NCBI RefSeq assembly: GCF_001187535.1
Contig: NZ_LFIO01000074.1
Location: 97,140 to 161,139 of the forward strand
Direction: 5' to 3'
Source: Rhizobium ecuadorense
GTDB lineage: Bacteria; Pseudomonadota; Alphaproteobacteria; Rhizobiales; Rhizobiaceae
Length of the DNA stretch: 64,000 nucleotides
The position numbers and the translations under genes were made by a program. Below, one piece after another: positions 8,755 to 17,219 of the stretch. Positions within the stretch are counted from its first letter, which is position 1. Each line of letters begins with the position of its first letter. Under the pieces are notes generated by a model. The model had not been told where the DNA came from. It ran no database searches and saw only the letters and a program-made list of their open reading frames with translations.

Positions 8755-9876
8755 ATGGCCGACATCACCGTTACAAATATACAGCCGGATCGCGCCGCCG
8801 TCGCATCGCAATGGCAGCTCATCTGGTGGGCTTTCCGCCGACACCGGCTGGCCATGGTGGCGCTCGTCGTCACCGTGATGATGTATATCGTCGCCCTGGT
8901 CCCCGGTTTCTTCGCCATCAACGATCCGAACCTGCAAAATGCCCGGGCGACCTTTCACCCACCGCAAAAATTGCATCTGATCGATACTGAGAACGGCTTC
9001 TCCTTCGGCCCACATTATTATCCGATGAAGCTGACCCGCGATCCGGAAACACTGGCCGCCATCTTCAAGGAAGACACGACGAAGCGCGTCGACGTCCAGT
9101 TCTTCGGGCGCGGCTATGAATATTCCGTCTTTGGACTGTTCAACACCAACATCCATCTGATTGCTTCGCCCGACAAGACCACGCCGCTGCTTCTCTTCGG
9201 CGCCGACAGGCTTGGGCGCGATGTTTTCAGCCGGACGGTGCAGGGCGCGCAGGTCTCCCTGTCGATCGGCCTCGTCGGTGTCTTCCTGTCGTTGATGCTC
9301 GGCATCGTGATCGGCGGCATCTCGGGATATTACGGCGGCCGCATCGATTTCATCATGCAGCGCGTGATCGATTTCGTGCTGTCTCTGCCGACGATCCCGA
9401 TCTGGCTCGCCATGGCCGCGGCCCTGCCGCAGGACTGGCCGGCGACGCTGCAATATATGATGATCACCATCATCCTGTCGCTGACCGGCTGGGCGCAACT
9501 CGCCCGTGTGGTGCGCGGCCGCTTCTTGTCGCTGCGCACGGAGGAGTTTGTGGCGGCCGCGAGACTCGACGGCGTACGCGAAAGACGCATCATCTTTCGC
9601 CACATGCTGCCGAGCTTTGCCAGCCACATCATCGCATCGATCACCCTTGCGGTGCCGGCGATGATCCTTGCCGAGACCTCGCTTTCCTTCCTCGGGCTCG
9701 GGCTGCAGCCGCCGACCATCTCCTGGGGCGTGCTGCTGCGCGAGGCCCAGAACATTCGCTCGATCGCTACCGCGCCCTGGCTCTTCATGCCCGGCTGCGC
9801 CGTCGTGGTTGCCGTGATGGCGCTCAACCTCCTCGGCGACGGCCTGCGCGATGCGGCCGATCCCTATAACAAATGA
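8755..9876 (+). CDS. ABC transporter permease, DppC type
   Basis: 373 residues, longer than the usual 280-300 because of a periplasmic insertion between the first two membrane segments (about residues 55-150, including FFAINDPNLQNARATFHPPQ). This insertion is characteristic of the permeases that accompany large family-5 receptors. The core has DRLGRDVFSRTVQGAQVSL and the EAA loop (EEFVAAARLDGVRERRIIFRHMLPS). It is the second channel subunit of the transporter. The ATPase gene starts 7 bases after the stop. Confidence 0.93.
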   Translation: MADITVTNIQPDRAAVASQWQLIWWAFRRHRLAMVALVVTVMMYIVALVPGFFAINDPNLQNARATFHPPQKLHLIDTENGFSFGPHYYPMKLTRDPETLAAIFKEDTTKRVDVQFFGRGYEYSVFGLFNTNIHLIASPDKTTPLLLFGADRLGRDVFSRTVQGAQVSLSIGLVGVFLSLMLGIVIGGISGYYGGRIDFIMQRVIDFVLSLPTIPIWLAMAAALPQDWPATLQYMMITIILSLTGWAQLARVVRGRFLSLRTEEFVAAARLDGVRERRIIFRHMLPSFASHIIASITLAVPAMILAETSLSFLGLGLQPPTISWGVLLREAQNIRSIATAPWLFMPGCAVVVAVMALNLLGDGLRDAADPYNK

Positions 9877-9883
9877 GGCCGGC

Positions 9884-11635
9884 ATGACCGATATCGTACC
9901 CATTGCCGCCAGGCCGCTGCTCGAGGTGAAAAACCTGACCGTCGAATTTCCGCTGCGCACCGGCGTCTTCCGCGCCGTCAGCGATCTGTCTTTCTCGATC
10001 GAACCGGGCAAGACACTCTGTGTCGTTGGCGAAAGCGGATCCGGCAAGTCGGTGACGGCGCGTTCGATCCTGCAGATCGTCGATGCGCCCGGCCGCATTG
10101 CGGCCGGATCGATCGTCCTCAACGATCAAAACGGCGGCTCGACCGATCTGACCAGCCTCAATCCGCGCGGGCGCCAGATCCGGGCGATCCGCGGCCGCGA
10201 CATCGCCATGATATTCCAGGAGCCAATGTCGTCGCTGTCGCCGATCCACACGGTCGGCAACCAGATCGTCGAGGCGCTTCGCCTCCACACCAGGATGAGC
10301 AAGGCCGAGGCGCGCGCTGAGGCCATATCGCTGCTGAAGCAGGTCGAGATTCCCTTTCCGGAAAAGGCATTGGACCGCTATGCCTTCCAATATTCCGGCG
10401 GGATGCGCCAGCGCGCGATGATCGCCATGGCGCTCGCCTGCAAGCCGCAACTCCTGATCGCCGACGAGCCAACCACGGCCCTCGACGTGACGACGCAGGC
10501 GGAAATTCTCGACCTGATCGCCCGGCTGCAGAAAGCCAACGGCATGGCCGTTCTGTTCATCACGCATGATATGGGCGTCGTGGCGCAGATCGCCGACGAC
10601 GTGCTTGTCATGCACCACGGCGTCGCCAAGGAATATGCGCCGGTCGAGCAGATCTTTCATGCGCCGCAGGACGACTATACCCGTATGCTGATCGGTTCGG
10701 TGCTGAAGCTGGAGCAAAAGGCCGAAATCCGCCTGGCGCGTGCGCCGCTCGACAGGACAGCGGCGCCGATCCTCGAGCTGCGCAACGTCTCGATGGATTT
10801 CGGCGAGGTGAAAGCGCTGGACGATGTTTCCATCTCGCTTTTGCCGGGCGAGACGCTCGGCATCGTCGGCGAGAGCGGATCCGGCAAGACGACGATGGGC
10901 CGCTCGATCATGCGGCTGCTCGATCCGACAGCAGGCGAAATTCTCTATCGCCGCGCCGACGGCGGCATCATCGATCTGGCAACGGCAAAAGGCCAGACCC
11001 TGGCCGAGGCGCGCCGCGAATTGCGCATGGTGTTTCAGGATCCTTTCGGCTCGCTCAACCCGCGCATGACCGTCTCGCAGATTATCGGCGAGCCGCTGCT
11101 CGTCAACGGCGTCGCCAAAGGGCGGGCGCTGGATGAGCGGGTCTGCCACCTCATGGAGCAGGTGGGCCTCGATCCGAGGGCGCGCGAACGCTACCCGCAC
11201 GCATTCTCCGGCGGTCAGCGTCAGCGCATCGGCATTGCCCGCGCCATCACGCTCAATCCGCGTGTCATCGTCGCCGACGAGGCAACCTCGGCGCTCGATG
11301 TCTCGGTGCGTTCGCAGGTGCTCGACCTGCTGATGCGCCTGCAGGACGAGCTTGGCCTCGCCTATATCTTCATCAGTCATGATATCGGCGTCATTCGCTA
11401 CATGTGCGACCGTGTCGGCGTCATGTACAAAGGCCAGCTCGTCGAAATCGGCGAGGCGGAACAGGTCTGCCGCACACCCGAGCATGCCTACACCCAGGCG
11501 CTGATATCGGCGATCCCGCGCCCCGATCCGCGCGACCGCGATCATTCCAGACGCTTCCGCTATGTCGCGCCAGATAACCTGAAGCAAGGCAATCTCAAGC
11601 CCGACAATCTGAAGAATGGAAGTTCTCAGAGATGA
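9884..11635 (+). CDS. Double ATP-binding ABC protein, DppD-DppF fusion type
   Basis: 583 residues containing two complete nucleotide-binding domains, so one gene replaces the usual DppD and DppF pair. The first domain has Walker A GESGSGKSV, signature YSGGMRQRAMIAMAL and Walker B LLIADEPTTALD. The second has GESGSGKTT, FSGGQRQRIGIARAI and VIVADEATSALD, where the usual DEP is DEA. The start at 9884 fits TGAGG upstream; an earlier ATG at 9851 overlaps the permease. The C-terminus ends in short Asn/Lys repeats (NLKQGNLKPDNLKNG). Its TGA stop overlaps the next start (ATGA). It powers the 5707-9876 importer. Confidence 0.93.
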   Translation: MTDIVPIAARPLLEVKNLTVEFPLRTGVFRAVSDLSFSIEPGKTLCVVGESGSGKSVTARSILQIVDAPGRIAAGSIVLNDQNGGSTDLTSLNPRGRQIRAIRGRDIAMIFQEPMSSLSPIHTVGNQIVEALRLHTRMSKAEARAEAISLLKQVEIPFPEKALDRYAFQYSGGMRQRAMIAMALACKPQLLIADEPTTALDVTTQAEILDLIARLQKANGMAVLFITHDMGVVAQIADDVLVMHHGVAKEYAPVEQIFHAPQDDYTRMLIGSVLKLEQKAEIRLARAPLDRTAAPILELRNVSMDFGEVKALDDVSISLLPGETLGIVGESGSGKTTMGRSIMRLLDPTAGEILYRRADGGIIDLATAKGQTLAEARRELRMVFQDPFGSLNPRMTVSQIIGEPLLVNGVAKGRALDERVCHLMEQVGLDPRARERYPHAFSGGQRQRIGIARAITLNPRVIVADEATSALDVSVRSQVLDLLMRLQDELGLAYIFISHDIGVIRYMCDRVGVMYKGQLVEIGEAEQVCRTPEHAYTQALISAIPRPDPRDRDHSRRFRYVAPDNLKQGNLKPDNLKNGSSQR

Positions 11636-12843
11636 AAATCACCGGAATCCGCACGTTTCTCATGCACGTCGGTCAGCCCGATCCTTCGAACTGGGCTTCC
11701 GATCATCGTCCGGGCGGCGCGGCCTCCAAGCAGTTCGGAGGCACCCGGAACTGGCTCTTTCTGAAGATCGATACCGATGAGGGCATCACCGGCATCGGCG
11801 AATGCTCGGGCTGGCCGCGTGTCGTCGAGACGGCGATCCATGATCTTGCGGCCCTCCTCATCGGTGAGGATCCGGCCCATATCGAACGGTTGTGGCAGAA
11901 GATGCATGTCGCCATGATGGGTCATGGCATGCTCGGGACGGTCGGAGGCGGTGCGATGACCGGCATCGACATGGCGCTCTGGGACATCAAGGGCAAGGCG
12001 CTCGGCGTGCCTGTCTGGATGCTGCTCGGCGGTAAGGTGCGCGAACGGATTCCGATCTACTCGCATGCGAATACGCCCGAGCGGGCGCTTGCGCTCAAGG
12101 AGCGCGGCATCAAGGCGATCAAGTGCGGCGGCGTCGCCGACCCGGTCCGCAAGGTCGCGGCGCTGCGCGATGCCGTCGGCGACGACATGGATATCGCCAT
12201 CGATCTGCATGGGCCGCCATGGCTGACGCCTGCGGATGCCTGCCGGCTGGTGCGCGCGCTCGAACCCTATGAGCTGATGTGGGTGGAAGATCCGATCGCG
12301 CCGGAGAATATCGACGGCTACCGCCGCATCCGCGACGCAGCTCACGTGCCGCTTGCGGCCGGCGAGCGCTCGGCGACCATCTTCGGCGAGCGCGAACTCA
12401 TCGAGAAGGAACTGGTCGACGTAATCCAGCCCGACACCGGCCGGGCCGGCGGCATCACCCAGATGAAGAAGATCGCCGCCATGGCCGAGGCCCATCATAT
12501 CCAGATGGCGCCGCATTCCGGCTCGCTCGGGCCGGTAGCGGAATATGCGGCCCTGCATCTGCTGGCGGCCATCCCGAACGCCCTCATTCTCGAGCGCCTC
12601 GACGATGACTGGGACGGCCGCCGCCAGACGATCGTGCCGCATCCGCAACAGGTCGACGGCCTGATCGCCGTTCCCGATGGCCCGGGGCTCGGCTGCGATA
12701 TCGACGAGGAATTCGTGGCGCGCTTCCCGAGCGGCGGCAATGTCTCGGTGCCGCAAGCCACCGGCGCCTACAATGCCGGAACCGACAACGAGCATGTCTA
12801 CGTGCAGACGCGCGTGGCGCGCCGCAGCTATTTCAATCGCTAG
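11632..12843 (+). CDS. Enolase-superfamily sugar-acid dehydratase (mandelate racemase/muconate lactonizing type) no. 1
   Basis: 403 residues, with an N-terminal capping domain and a TIM barrel. Metal ligands appear in order as Asp in IAIDLHGPP, Glu in MWVEDPI and Glu in AAGERS. The Asp-x-His arrangement (DLH) and a second His in MAPHSGSLGP are those of D-galactonate/mannonate dehydratase-like members. It should remove water from an aldonate or aldarate to give a 2-keto-3-deoxy acid. It is coupled to the transporter ATPase by a 4-base overlap, so import and breakdown are co-expressed. Precise substrate is unresolved; galactonate, mannonate or an aldarate are all possible. Confidence 0.85.
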   Translation: MKITGIRTFLMHVGQPDPSNWASDHRPGGAASKQFGGTRNWLFLKIDTDEGITGIGECSGWPRVVETAIHDLAALLIGEDPAHIERLWQKMHVAMMGHGMLGTVGGGAMTGIDMALWDIKGKALGVPVWMLLGGKVRERIPIYSHANTPERALALKERGIKAIKCGGVADPVRKVAALRDAVGDDMDIAIDLHGPPWLTPADACRLVRALEPYELMWVEDPIAPENIDGYRRIRDAAHVPLAAGERSATIFGERELIEKELVDVIQPDTGRAGGITQMKKIAAMAEAHHIQMAPHSGSLGPVAEYAALHLLAAIPNALILERLDDDWDGRRQTIVPHPQQVDGLIAVPDGPGLGCDIDEEFVARFPSGGNVSVPQATGAYNAGTDNEHVYVQTRVARRSYFNR

Positions 12844-12852
12844 AAGGACAGA

Positions 12853-14043
12853 ATGATGAAGATCGACCGCATGCGGGTTTTCATGACCCGCGACAAGGAC
12901 CGTCCGCGCGTGATCGTCGCGCTCGATACCGATGACGGGCTGACGGGCTGGGGCGAATGCTACAATCACGGCCCCGACAAGGCGCTGCCGCCGCTGCTCG
13001 ATTATCTCTACGCCTTCGTGGCCGGCCAGGATCCGACACGTGTCGATTATCTCGTCAACCTGCTGATCCAGCAAAGCCGGTTCCCGCCGGGCGCGCTCGG
13101 CCTTGCCGCCATCTCCGCACTCGATCACTGCCTTTGGGATCTCGCGGCCAAGGCGGCGAACGTCCCGGTCTACAAGCTGCTTGGCGGCGAGGTGCGAGAC
13201 CGCATCAAGGTCTACGCCGGGGTCTACACCGCGCCCGATGCGCCGGCGGCCCGCGACGAGTTCGATCGCCTGAAGGAGGGATGGGGGTTCACCGCCTTCA
13301 AGCTCAGCCCATGGCGGATCGACATGCACGCCAATCGCTGGGGCAATGTCGTCAAAGCCTCGGCGGATTATTTCCGCTCGTTGCGCGAGACGGTCAACGA
13401 CGAATACGAGATCGCCTTCGACGCTCACGCCAAGATTTTCGAACCGATCGCCGCGCGCCAGCTCGGCAATGCCCTGGCGCCTTATGATCCGCTGTTTTTC
13501 GAGGAACCGCTGCGGCCCGAGAATATCGAGGCGTGGGGCGATCTGAAACAGGGCCTCAACTGCGTGCTCGCCACCGGTGAATCGCTGTACAGCAGAAACG
13601 AGTTCCTGCGGCTGCTGCAGGTCAAGGGCGCCGATCTCATCCAGCCGGATATCTGCGTCGTCGGCGGCATCAGCGAAATGCGCCGCATTGCCACGCTCGC
13701 CGAAGCTTTCTTCGTCGGCGTTGCCCCGCACAACCCGATGGGTCCGCTCGCGACAGCCGTCAACGTGCATTTCTCGGCCGCGGCGCAGAATTTCCGCATC
13801 CTCGAATACCGGCTGCCGAAGGGCCAGGCCTATGTCTATGGTGGCAACGATATCGAAAAGCGGGAGGGGGAAACCCGTTACGTCGTCGATCCCTACCTGC
13901 CGAAAGATGGCTATCTCGAACTGCGCCCCGATCGGGCCGGTTGGGGCGTCGAGATGGACGAAAAGGCGATGCAGGAGGAAGGCTACATCCACTGGCAGCG
14001 GCGCGTGCCGAAGCGGCCGGACGGTTCTTACGCCTTCGCCTGA
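12853..14043 (+). CDS. Enolase-superfamily sugar-acid dehydratase no. 2
   Basis: 396 residues, same fold as the preceding gene but clearly divergent from it in sequence. Metal-site pattern: Asp in IAFDAHAKI (again Asp-x-His), Glu in LFFEEPLRPEN, Glu in LATGESLYSR; a catalytic His in VAPHNPMGP. The spacing and the FEEP motif are closest to galactonate/arabinonate-type dehydratases. It starts 9 bases after the first dehydratase, with AAGGACAG as ribosome site, and a second ATG follows at 12856. Two dehydratases side by side suggest two related substrates, for example epimeric sugar acids. It ends the rightward operon. Confidence 0.85.
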   Translation: MMKIDRMRVFMTRDKDRPRVIVALDTDDGLTGWGECYNHGPDKALPPLLDYLYAFVAGQDPTRVDYLVNLLIQQSRFPPGALGLAAISALDHCLWDLAAKAANVPVYKLLGGEVRDRIKVYAGVYTAPDAPAARDEFDRLKEGWGFTAFKLSPWRIDMHANRWGNVVKASADYFRSLRETVNDEYEIAFDAHAKIFEPIAARQLGNALAPYDPLFFEEPLRPENIEAWGDLKQGLNCVLATGESLYSRNEFLRLLQVKGADLIQPDICVVGGISEMRRIATLAEAFFVGVAPHNPMGPLATAVNVHFSAAAQNFRILEYRLPKGQAYVYGGNDIEKREGETRYVVDPYLPKDGYLELRPDRAGWGVEMDEKAMQEEGYIHWQRRVPKRPDGSYAFA

Positions 14044-14063
14044 AGACGTGACTCGAAAATCGA

Positions 14064-14097
14064 AAACTGGTCGCTGCCGCATGCGGCCAGTTTCTTT
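14064..14097. terminator. Transcription terminator between convergent operons
   Basis: AAACTGG (14064-14070) pairs with CCAGTTT (14087-14093), enclosing a GC-rich palindrome GCCGCATGCGGC, followed by TTTCTTTT on the plus strand. It lies 20 bases after the second dehydratase stop and just before the convergent FMN-reductase gene end, so it can stop transcription from the left and perhaps from the right. Confidence 0.7.
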
Positions 14098-14103
14098 TAT
14101 GCT

Positions 14104-14676
14104 CTAAGCATCTTTCGGCAGCACCGAGCGAACCCTTGCGATGAAGACGTGGAAGTCTTGCATGAACTTGCGAAGGAAGTCTGCAGTGGCCTCGTTCGTG
14201 ACCTCGCCGTCATCGGTGATCAGCCCCGGTGTGAACTGGATATAGGCTTCCGGGGCATTCATCTGGGGAGAGTTGCAGAAACTCAGCACGCTGCGCAAAT
14301 TCTGTTGGGCGACTGCCGTGCCGATTGCGCCCGGCGACGTGCCGATAACCGTCGACGGCTTGCGCGTGAACGAGTTGGTGCCGTAGGGGCGGCTCGCCCA
14401 GTCGATTGCGTTTTTCAGCCCGCCGGGTATGGATCGATTGTATTCGGGCGTGACGAACAGCACGGCGTCGACGGCCGCGATATCAGCCTTGAATGCCTTG
14501 CCGGCCGGAGGATAGTCGGCGTCAAAGTCGTAGCTGTAGAGCGGCAGATCCTTGAAGGATATCTCCGACATTTCAAGTTCCGGCGGAGCAAACCGCACCA
14601 ACGCTTTGGCAAGCTTGCGATTGATCGAGCCCTTGGCGAGGCTGCCGATGAGATAACCGACTTTATGGGTGGTCAT
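14104..14676 (-). CDS. NADPH-dependent FMN reductase-like flavodoxin-fold protein
   Basis: 190 residues from the ATG at 14676, which has GGAGAA upstream; a longer frame to 14760 adds a non-conserved tail. The FMN phosphate loop (GSLAKGSINRKLA, about residues 11-23) and the second flavin loop (PEYNRSIPGGLKNAIDW) are those of the chromate/azo/quinone reductase group (ChrR/YieF/ArsH-like). It would use NAD(P)H to reduce flavin, quinones or nitro/azo compounds in the cytoplasm. Downstream of the nitroreductase gene and probably co-transcribed with it, under the ArsR regulator further upstream. Confidence 0.9.
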   Translation of the reverse strand: MTTHKVGYLIGSLAKGSINRKLAKALVRFAPPELEMSEISFKDLPLYSYDFDADYPPAGKAFKADIAAVDAVLFVTPEYNRSIPGGLKNAIDWASRPYGTNSFTRKPSTVIGTSPGAIGTAVAQQNLRSVLSFCNSPQMNAPEAYIQFTPGLITDDGEVTNEATADFLRKFMQDFHVFIARVRSVLPKDA

Positions 14677-14760
14677 GGCGTTCTCCAATATCACGGATGA
14701 CAGGGACGTATCATACGCAGGAATCATAGAAGGGCTCTGTTGTGCTTCAAGCACAAGCAA

Positions 14761-15426
14761 CTAATCGCCGATGAAAGTGACCGTCTCGGCGAGCGGGGCG
14801 CGGCCCGTGTGGGCAGAACTTACCGCGGGGTCCTCGTATCCGATCGACATGCCGCAGAAGAGGACGAGCCCGTCCGGCGGTGACAGGACCTCCGCGACCG
14901 TCTCACGAACCTGTGACCACGCCATCTGCGGGCAACTGTGCAGTCCTTCGGCGCGGAGCAGCAGCATGACGGTCTGCAGATACATGCCGACATCGGCCCA
15001 TTGGGGTAGGCCGAGGTCACGGTCGATGTAGCAGAACAGGGCGGCGGGCGCGCCGAAGCAGTTCCAGTTGGCGATCGCTGCCCGCTGGCGCGCCTCCCAG
15101 TCCTCGCGCGCAATGCCGAGCGCGCTGTAGCGCTCCTTGCCGAAGGCGGACCGGCGCTCCCCGTACGGGGACTTGAGCGCGGGCGGGTACATCTCGTACT
15201 GCCGTTTGTCCCAGGGGTCGCCGTGGGCCACACGCTCGACGGCTGATGTCTTGAGTTCGGCCAGCGACGCGCCGGTCATCACGTAGGTGTTCCACGGCTG
15301 GATGTTCGATCCCGACGGCGACCAGGCCGCGGCGGCCAGCACGCGCTCAAGTATCTCCCTCGCCACAGGCTTATCTTTGAATCCACGCACCGATCGTCGG
15401 CTCGTGACTGCCTCATATACGTCCAT
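14761..15426 (-). CDS. Nitroreductase-family flavoprotein
   Basis: 221 residues. It begins MDVYEAVTSRRSVRGFKDKPV, the conserved FMN-binding Arg-rich start of nitroreductases, followed by AAAWSPSGSNIQPW and, in the C-terminal half, ADVGMYLQTVMLLLRAEGLHSCPQ and CGMSIGYEDP. Such proteins are homodimers that use NAD(P)H to reduce nitroaromatics, quinones or flavins. GGAGGACGC before the start gives a good ribosome site. The FMN-reductase gene follows, and an ArsR-type operator-like palindrome lies about 45 bases upstream, so the pair may be a redox- or metal-responsive detoxification unit (inference). Confidence 0.92.
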   Translation of the reverse strand: MDVYEAVTSRRSVRGFKDKPVAREILERVLAAAAWSPSGSNIQPWNTYVMTGASLAELKTSAVERVAHGDPWDKRQYEMYPPALKSPYGERRSAFGKERYSALGIAREDWEARQRAAIANWNCFGAPAALFCYIDRDLGLPQWADVGMYLQTVMLLLRAEGLHSCPQMAWSQVRETVAEVLSPPDGLVLFCGMSIGYEDPAVSSAHTGRAPLAETVTFIGD

Positions 15427-15470
15427 GATCGCGTCCTCCTGACCGTTCCATTCCTGATGTGATTGATTAT

Positions 15471-15487
15471 CTCCATTCGCAATGGAG
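15471..15487. promoter_or_regulatory. Palindrome upstream of nitroreductase gene, candidate ArsR operator
   Basis: CTCCATT (15471-15477), spacer CGC, AATGGAG (15481-15487) make perfect 7-base arms about 45 bases upstream of the nitroreductase start, flanked by AT-rich ATTAT and TAAT. Its place between the regulator gene and the reductase gene suggests it is the site of the ArsR-type protein encoded next door. Confidence 0.5.
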
Positions 15488-15618
15488 GCGTAATCACACC
15501 GTGGTCTAGGAGGCCTACATCAAACGTCCATCAGGGACCGATGCGTCCGACCTGATGCCTGCAAGATCATCCTCGGCAGAATAGGAGACCGATCACGCGC
15601 GGCAAGAGTAAGGCTTCG

Positions 15619-15978
15619 TCATTTCGCCGGATGCCCGGCCCGGATGCGGTCTGCCGGGGAGCGGCGGCGCGATCCGAAGATGTCGGCGAGCGTATCGAGC
15701 ATCGTCCTGGCCATGCCGGATTGAAGTGAATAATAGATCGTCTGCGCAGCCCTTCGCGTCTGCACGAGCCCTTGTTCTCGAAGGATTGCCAGATGCTGGG
15801 AAGTCGAAGATTGACTCAATCCGACTTCATCAGCCAGTACGGTCACGGACACTTCTCCCTCGGTCAACAGATGCAGAATGTGAAGCCGTTTGGCGTTCCC
15901 CATGGCCGACAGGAAGTTTGCTTCGATGTCGAACGCGTTGGTTTCAGGGGAAGGCGCGGCTGGCGATAGAGTGTTCAG
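15619..15978 (-). CDS. ArsR/SmtB-family winged-helix regulator
   Basis: 119 residues from the start chosen here. The core is a winged helix-turn-helix (NAKRLHILHLLTEGEVSVTVLADEVGLSQSSTSQHLAILREQGLVQTRR) with a dimerising C-terminal helix. No cysteine pair of the metal-binding ELCVCDL kind is present, so a redox or other non-metal signal is possible. The start is uncertain: an ideal AAAGGAG lies 7 bases before a CTG codon at 15978, while the nearest in-frame ATG (16020) has a poor ribosome site. It lies upstream of, and in the same direction as, the nitroreductase and FMN reductase genes and likely represses them. Confidence 0.85.
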   Translation of the reverse strand: MNTLSPAAPSPETNAFDIEANFLSAMGNAKRLHILHLLTEGEVSVTVLADEVGLSQSSTSQHLAILREQGLVQTRRAAQTIYYSLQSGMARTMLDTLADIFGSRRRSPADRIRAGHPAK

Positions 15979-16145
15979 GCGTGATCTCCTTTGTGAAATC
16001 CAAGCGGGGCATGAGGTCATATCCCCGAGCTTTAATTTAGAGATAACGCATGGGTGCCAAGGCGAAACCCATTGCCGGCGCCGCACCTTCTTTTTTTACG
16101 CAAATCGGATACGGCGCGCATCAAATGGACAGGCAATTGATAAAA

Positions 16146-16838
16146 TTAACGCGAGCCGGCCAGCCGCATTTGCGCCGGCAGCGTTTCCCAGGCCCGGATC
16201 AGCTCGCCGATCGAGGCGGCCTCCATCTTGTGCATGACGTTGCTGCGATGCAGCTTGACCGTCACTTCGCTGATGCCGAGATCGAAGGCGATCTGCTTGT
16301 TGAGGCGTCCGCGCGCCACTTCGTGCAGAACTTCGCGCTCGCGCTGCGTCAGCGTCTCCAGGCGTTTGACATTGCGTTTGGCGATTGCGGCTTCGGCCCG
16401 TCGTTCGGCATCCATCGCAATGGCCGCAGTGATGGCGTCGAGCAGCGTCTGGTCCCGCACCGGCTTGGTGAGGAAATCCACTGCACCTGCCTTCATCGCC
16501 TGGACGGTCATCGGAATGTCGCCGTGGCCGGTCAGAAAAATGATCGGCTTGGAAATGCCGTTTTCGGCCAGATGGCTCTGCAGGTGAAGGCCGCTTGCTC
16601 CGGGCATACGCACATCAAGGATCAGGCAGCCGGGGTTTTCCAGGATATCGGCATCAAGCAATTCGCGGGTCGAGGCAAAACTGAGCGACTGAAAACCCGC
16701 CGACAGGATCAACTCCGACAGCGCCTCGCGAACCGATGCATCGTCATCGACGATAATGACGAGCGGCTGATCCTCTTCATATCTGCCCTGCAATGATGAC
16801 GGCGCCGATCTCCGCAGCAACGGCTGGTCAACTCTCAT
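16146..16838 (-). CDS. FixJ/NarL-type response regulator
   Basis: 230 residues. The receiver domain (IIVDDDASVREAL; phospho-acceptor Asp in CLILDVRMPG; TGHGDIP; Lys in FLTKPV) is followed by a LuxR-type helix-turn-helix (LTQREREVLHEVARGRLNKQIAFDLGIS...). The ATG at 16838 is preceded by GGAGGG and starts two bases after the stop of the receiver-only protein upstream. It is the last gene of a four-gene leftward signalling operon with the large hybrid-sensing kinase, which probably phosphorylates it. Confidence 0.93.
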   Translation of the reverse strand: MRVDQPLLRRSAPSSLQGRYEEDQPLVIIVDDDASVREALSELILSAGFQSLSFASTRELLDADILENPGCLILDVRMPGASGLHLQSHLAENGISKPIIFLTGHGDIPMTVQAMKAGAVDFLTKPVRDQTLLDAITAAIAMDAERRAEAAIAKRNVKRLETLTQREREVLHEVARGRLNKQIAFDLGISEVTVKLHRSNVMHKMEAASIGELIRAWETLPAQMRLAGSR

Positions 16839-16839
16839 G

Positions 16840-17217
16840 TTACCCTCCATCTCTCGATTGATGTAAAGCATTGGCGATAGCCGCCAGCAGGGCCTGGGCA
16901 TCGAAGGGCTTGCGGAAGAAACCGCCGCCTCCCTGGGCGCGGCCCTGATCGGCTATCTCGTGGCGGCCAGTGATCAGGAAAACCGGCAACTCGGGACGCG
17001 ATTTTCTCACAAGGTCACGAAGTTCGAAGCCGTCGATGCCCGGCATTCCGATATCGGTGATGAGCAGGTCGAAGTCCGACAGCCCGCTGACGAGCAGCGA
17101 GCCCGCCGACGGGAAGCCGCGAGCCACGTAACCCGCCGATTCCAGCAGGTCGCCCATCGATTCCAGCAGTCTTGGATCGTCATCGACAATTGCGACGACA
17201 TGTCTTGTCTCGGTCAT
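16840..17217 (-). CDS. Single-domain response regulator (receiver only)
   Basis: 125 residues consisting of one CheY-like receiver: VAIVDDDPRLLESMGDLL, Asp in LLITDIGMPG, Thr in FLITGRHE and Lys in GGFFRKPFD. There is no output domain. The ATG at 17217 lies 2 bases after the stop of the FixJ-like gene upstream, with a run of Gs as ribosome site; an in-frame TTG at 17223 is less likely. Sandwiched between two FixJ-type regulators and downstream of one kinase, it may act as a phosphate sink or relay, as in other rhizobial multi-regulator clusters (inference). Confidence 0.9.
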   Translation of the reverse strand: MTETRHVVAIVDDDPRLLESMGDLLESAGYVARGFPSAGSLLVSGLSDFDLLITDIGMPGIDGFELRDLVRKSRPELPVFLITGRHEIADQGRAQGGGGFFRKPFDAQALLAAIANALHQSRDGG

Positions 17218-17219
17218 GT

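Noticed and set aside
8434..10122. 562-codon minus-strand frame across the permease and ATPase genes
   Set aside because: Overlaps three well-supported plus-strand genes; composition is that of a shadow frame.
11626..14082. 818-codon open frame antisense to both dehydratases
   Set aside because: Spans two clear enolase-superfamily genes and reads as a charged, His/Arg/Gly-rich shadow without family motifs.
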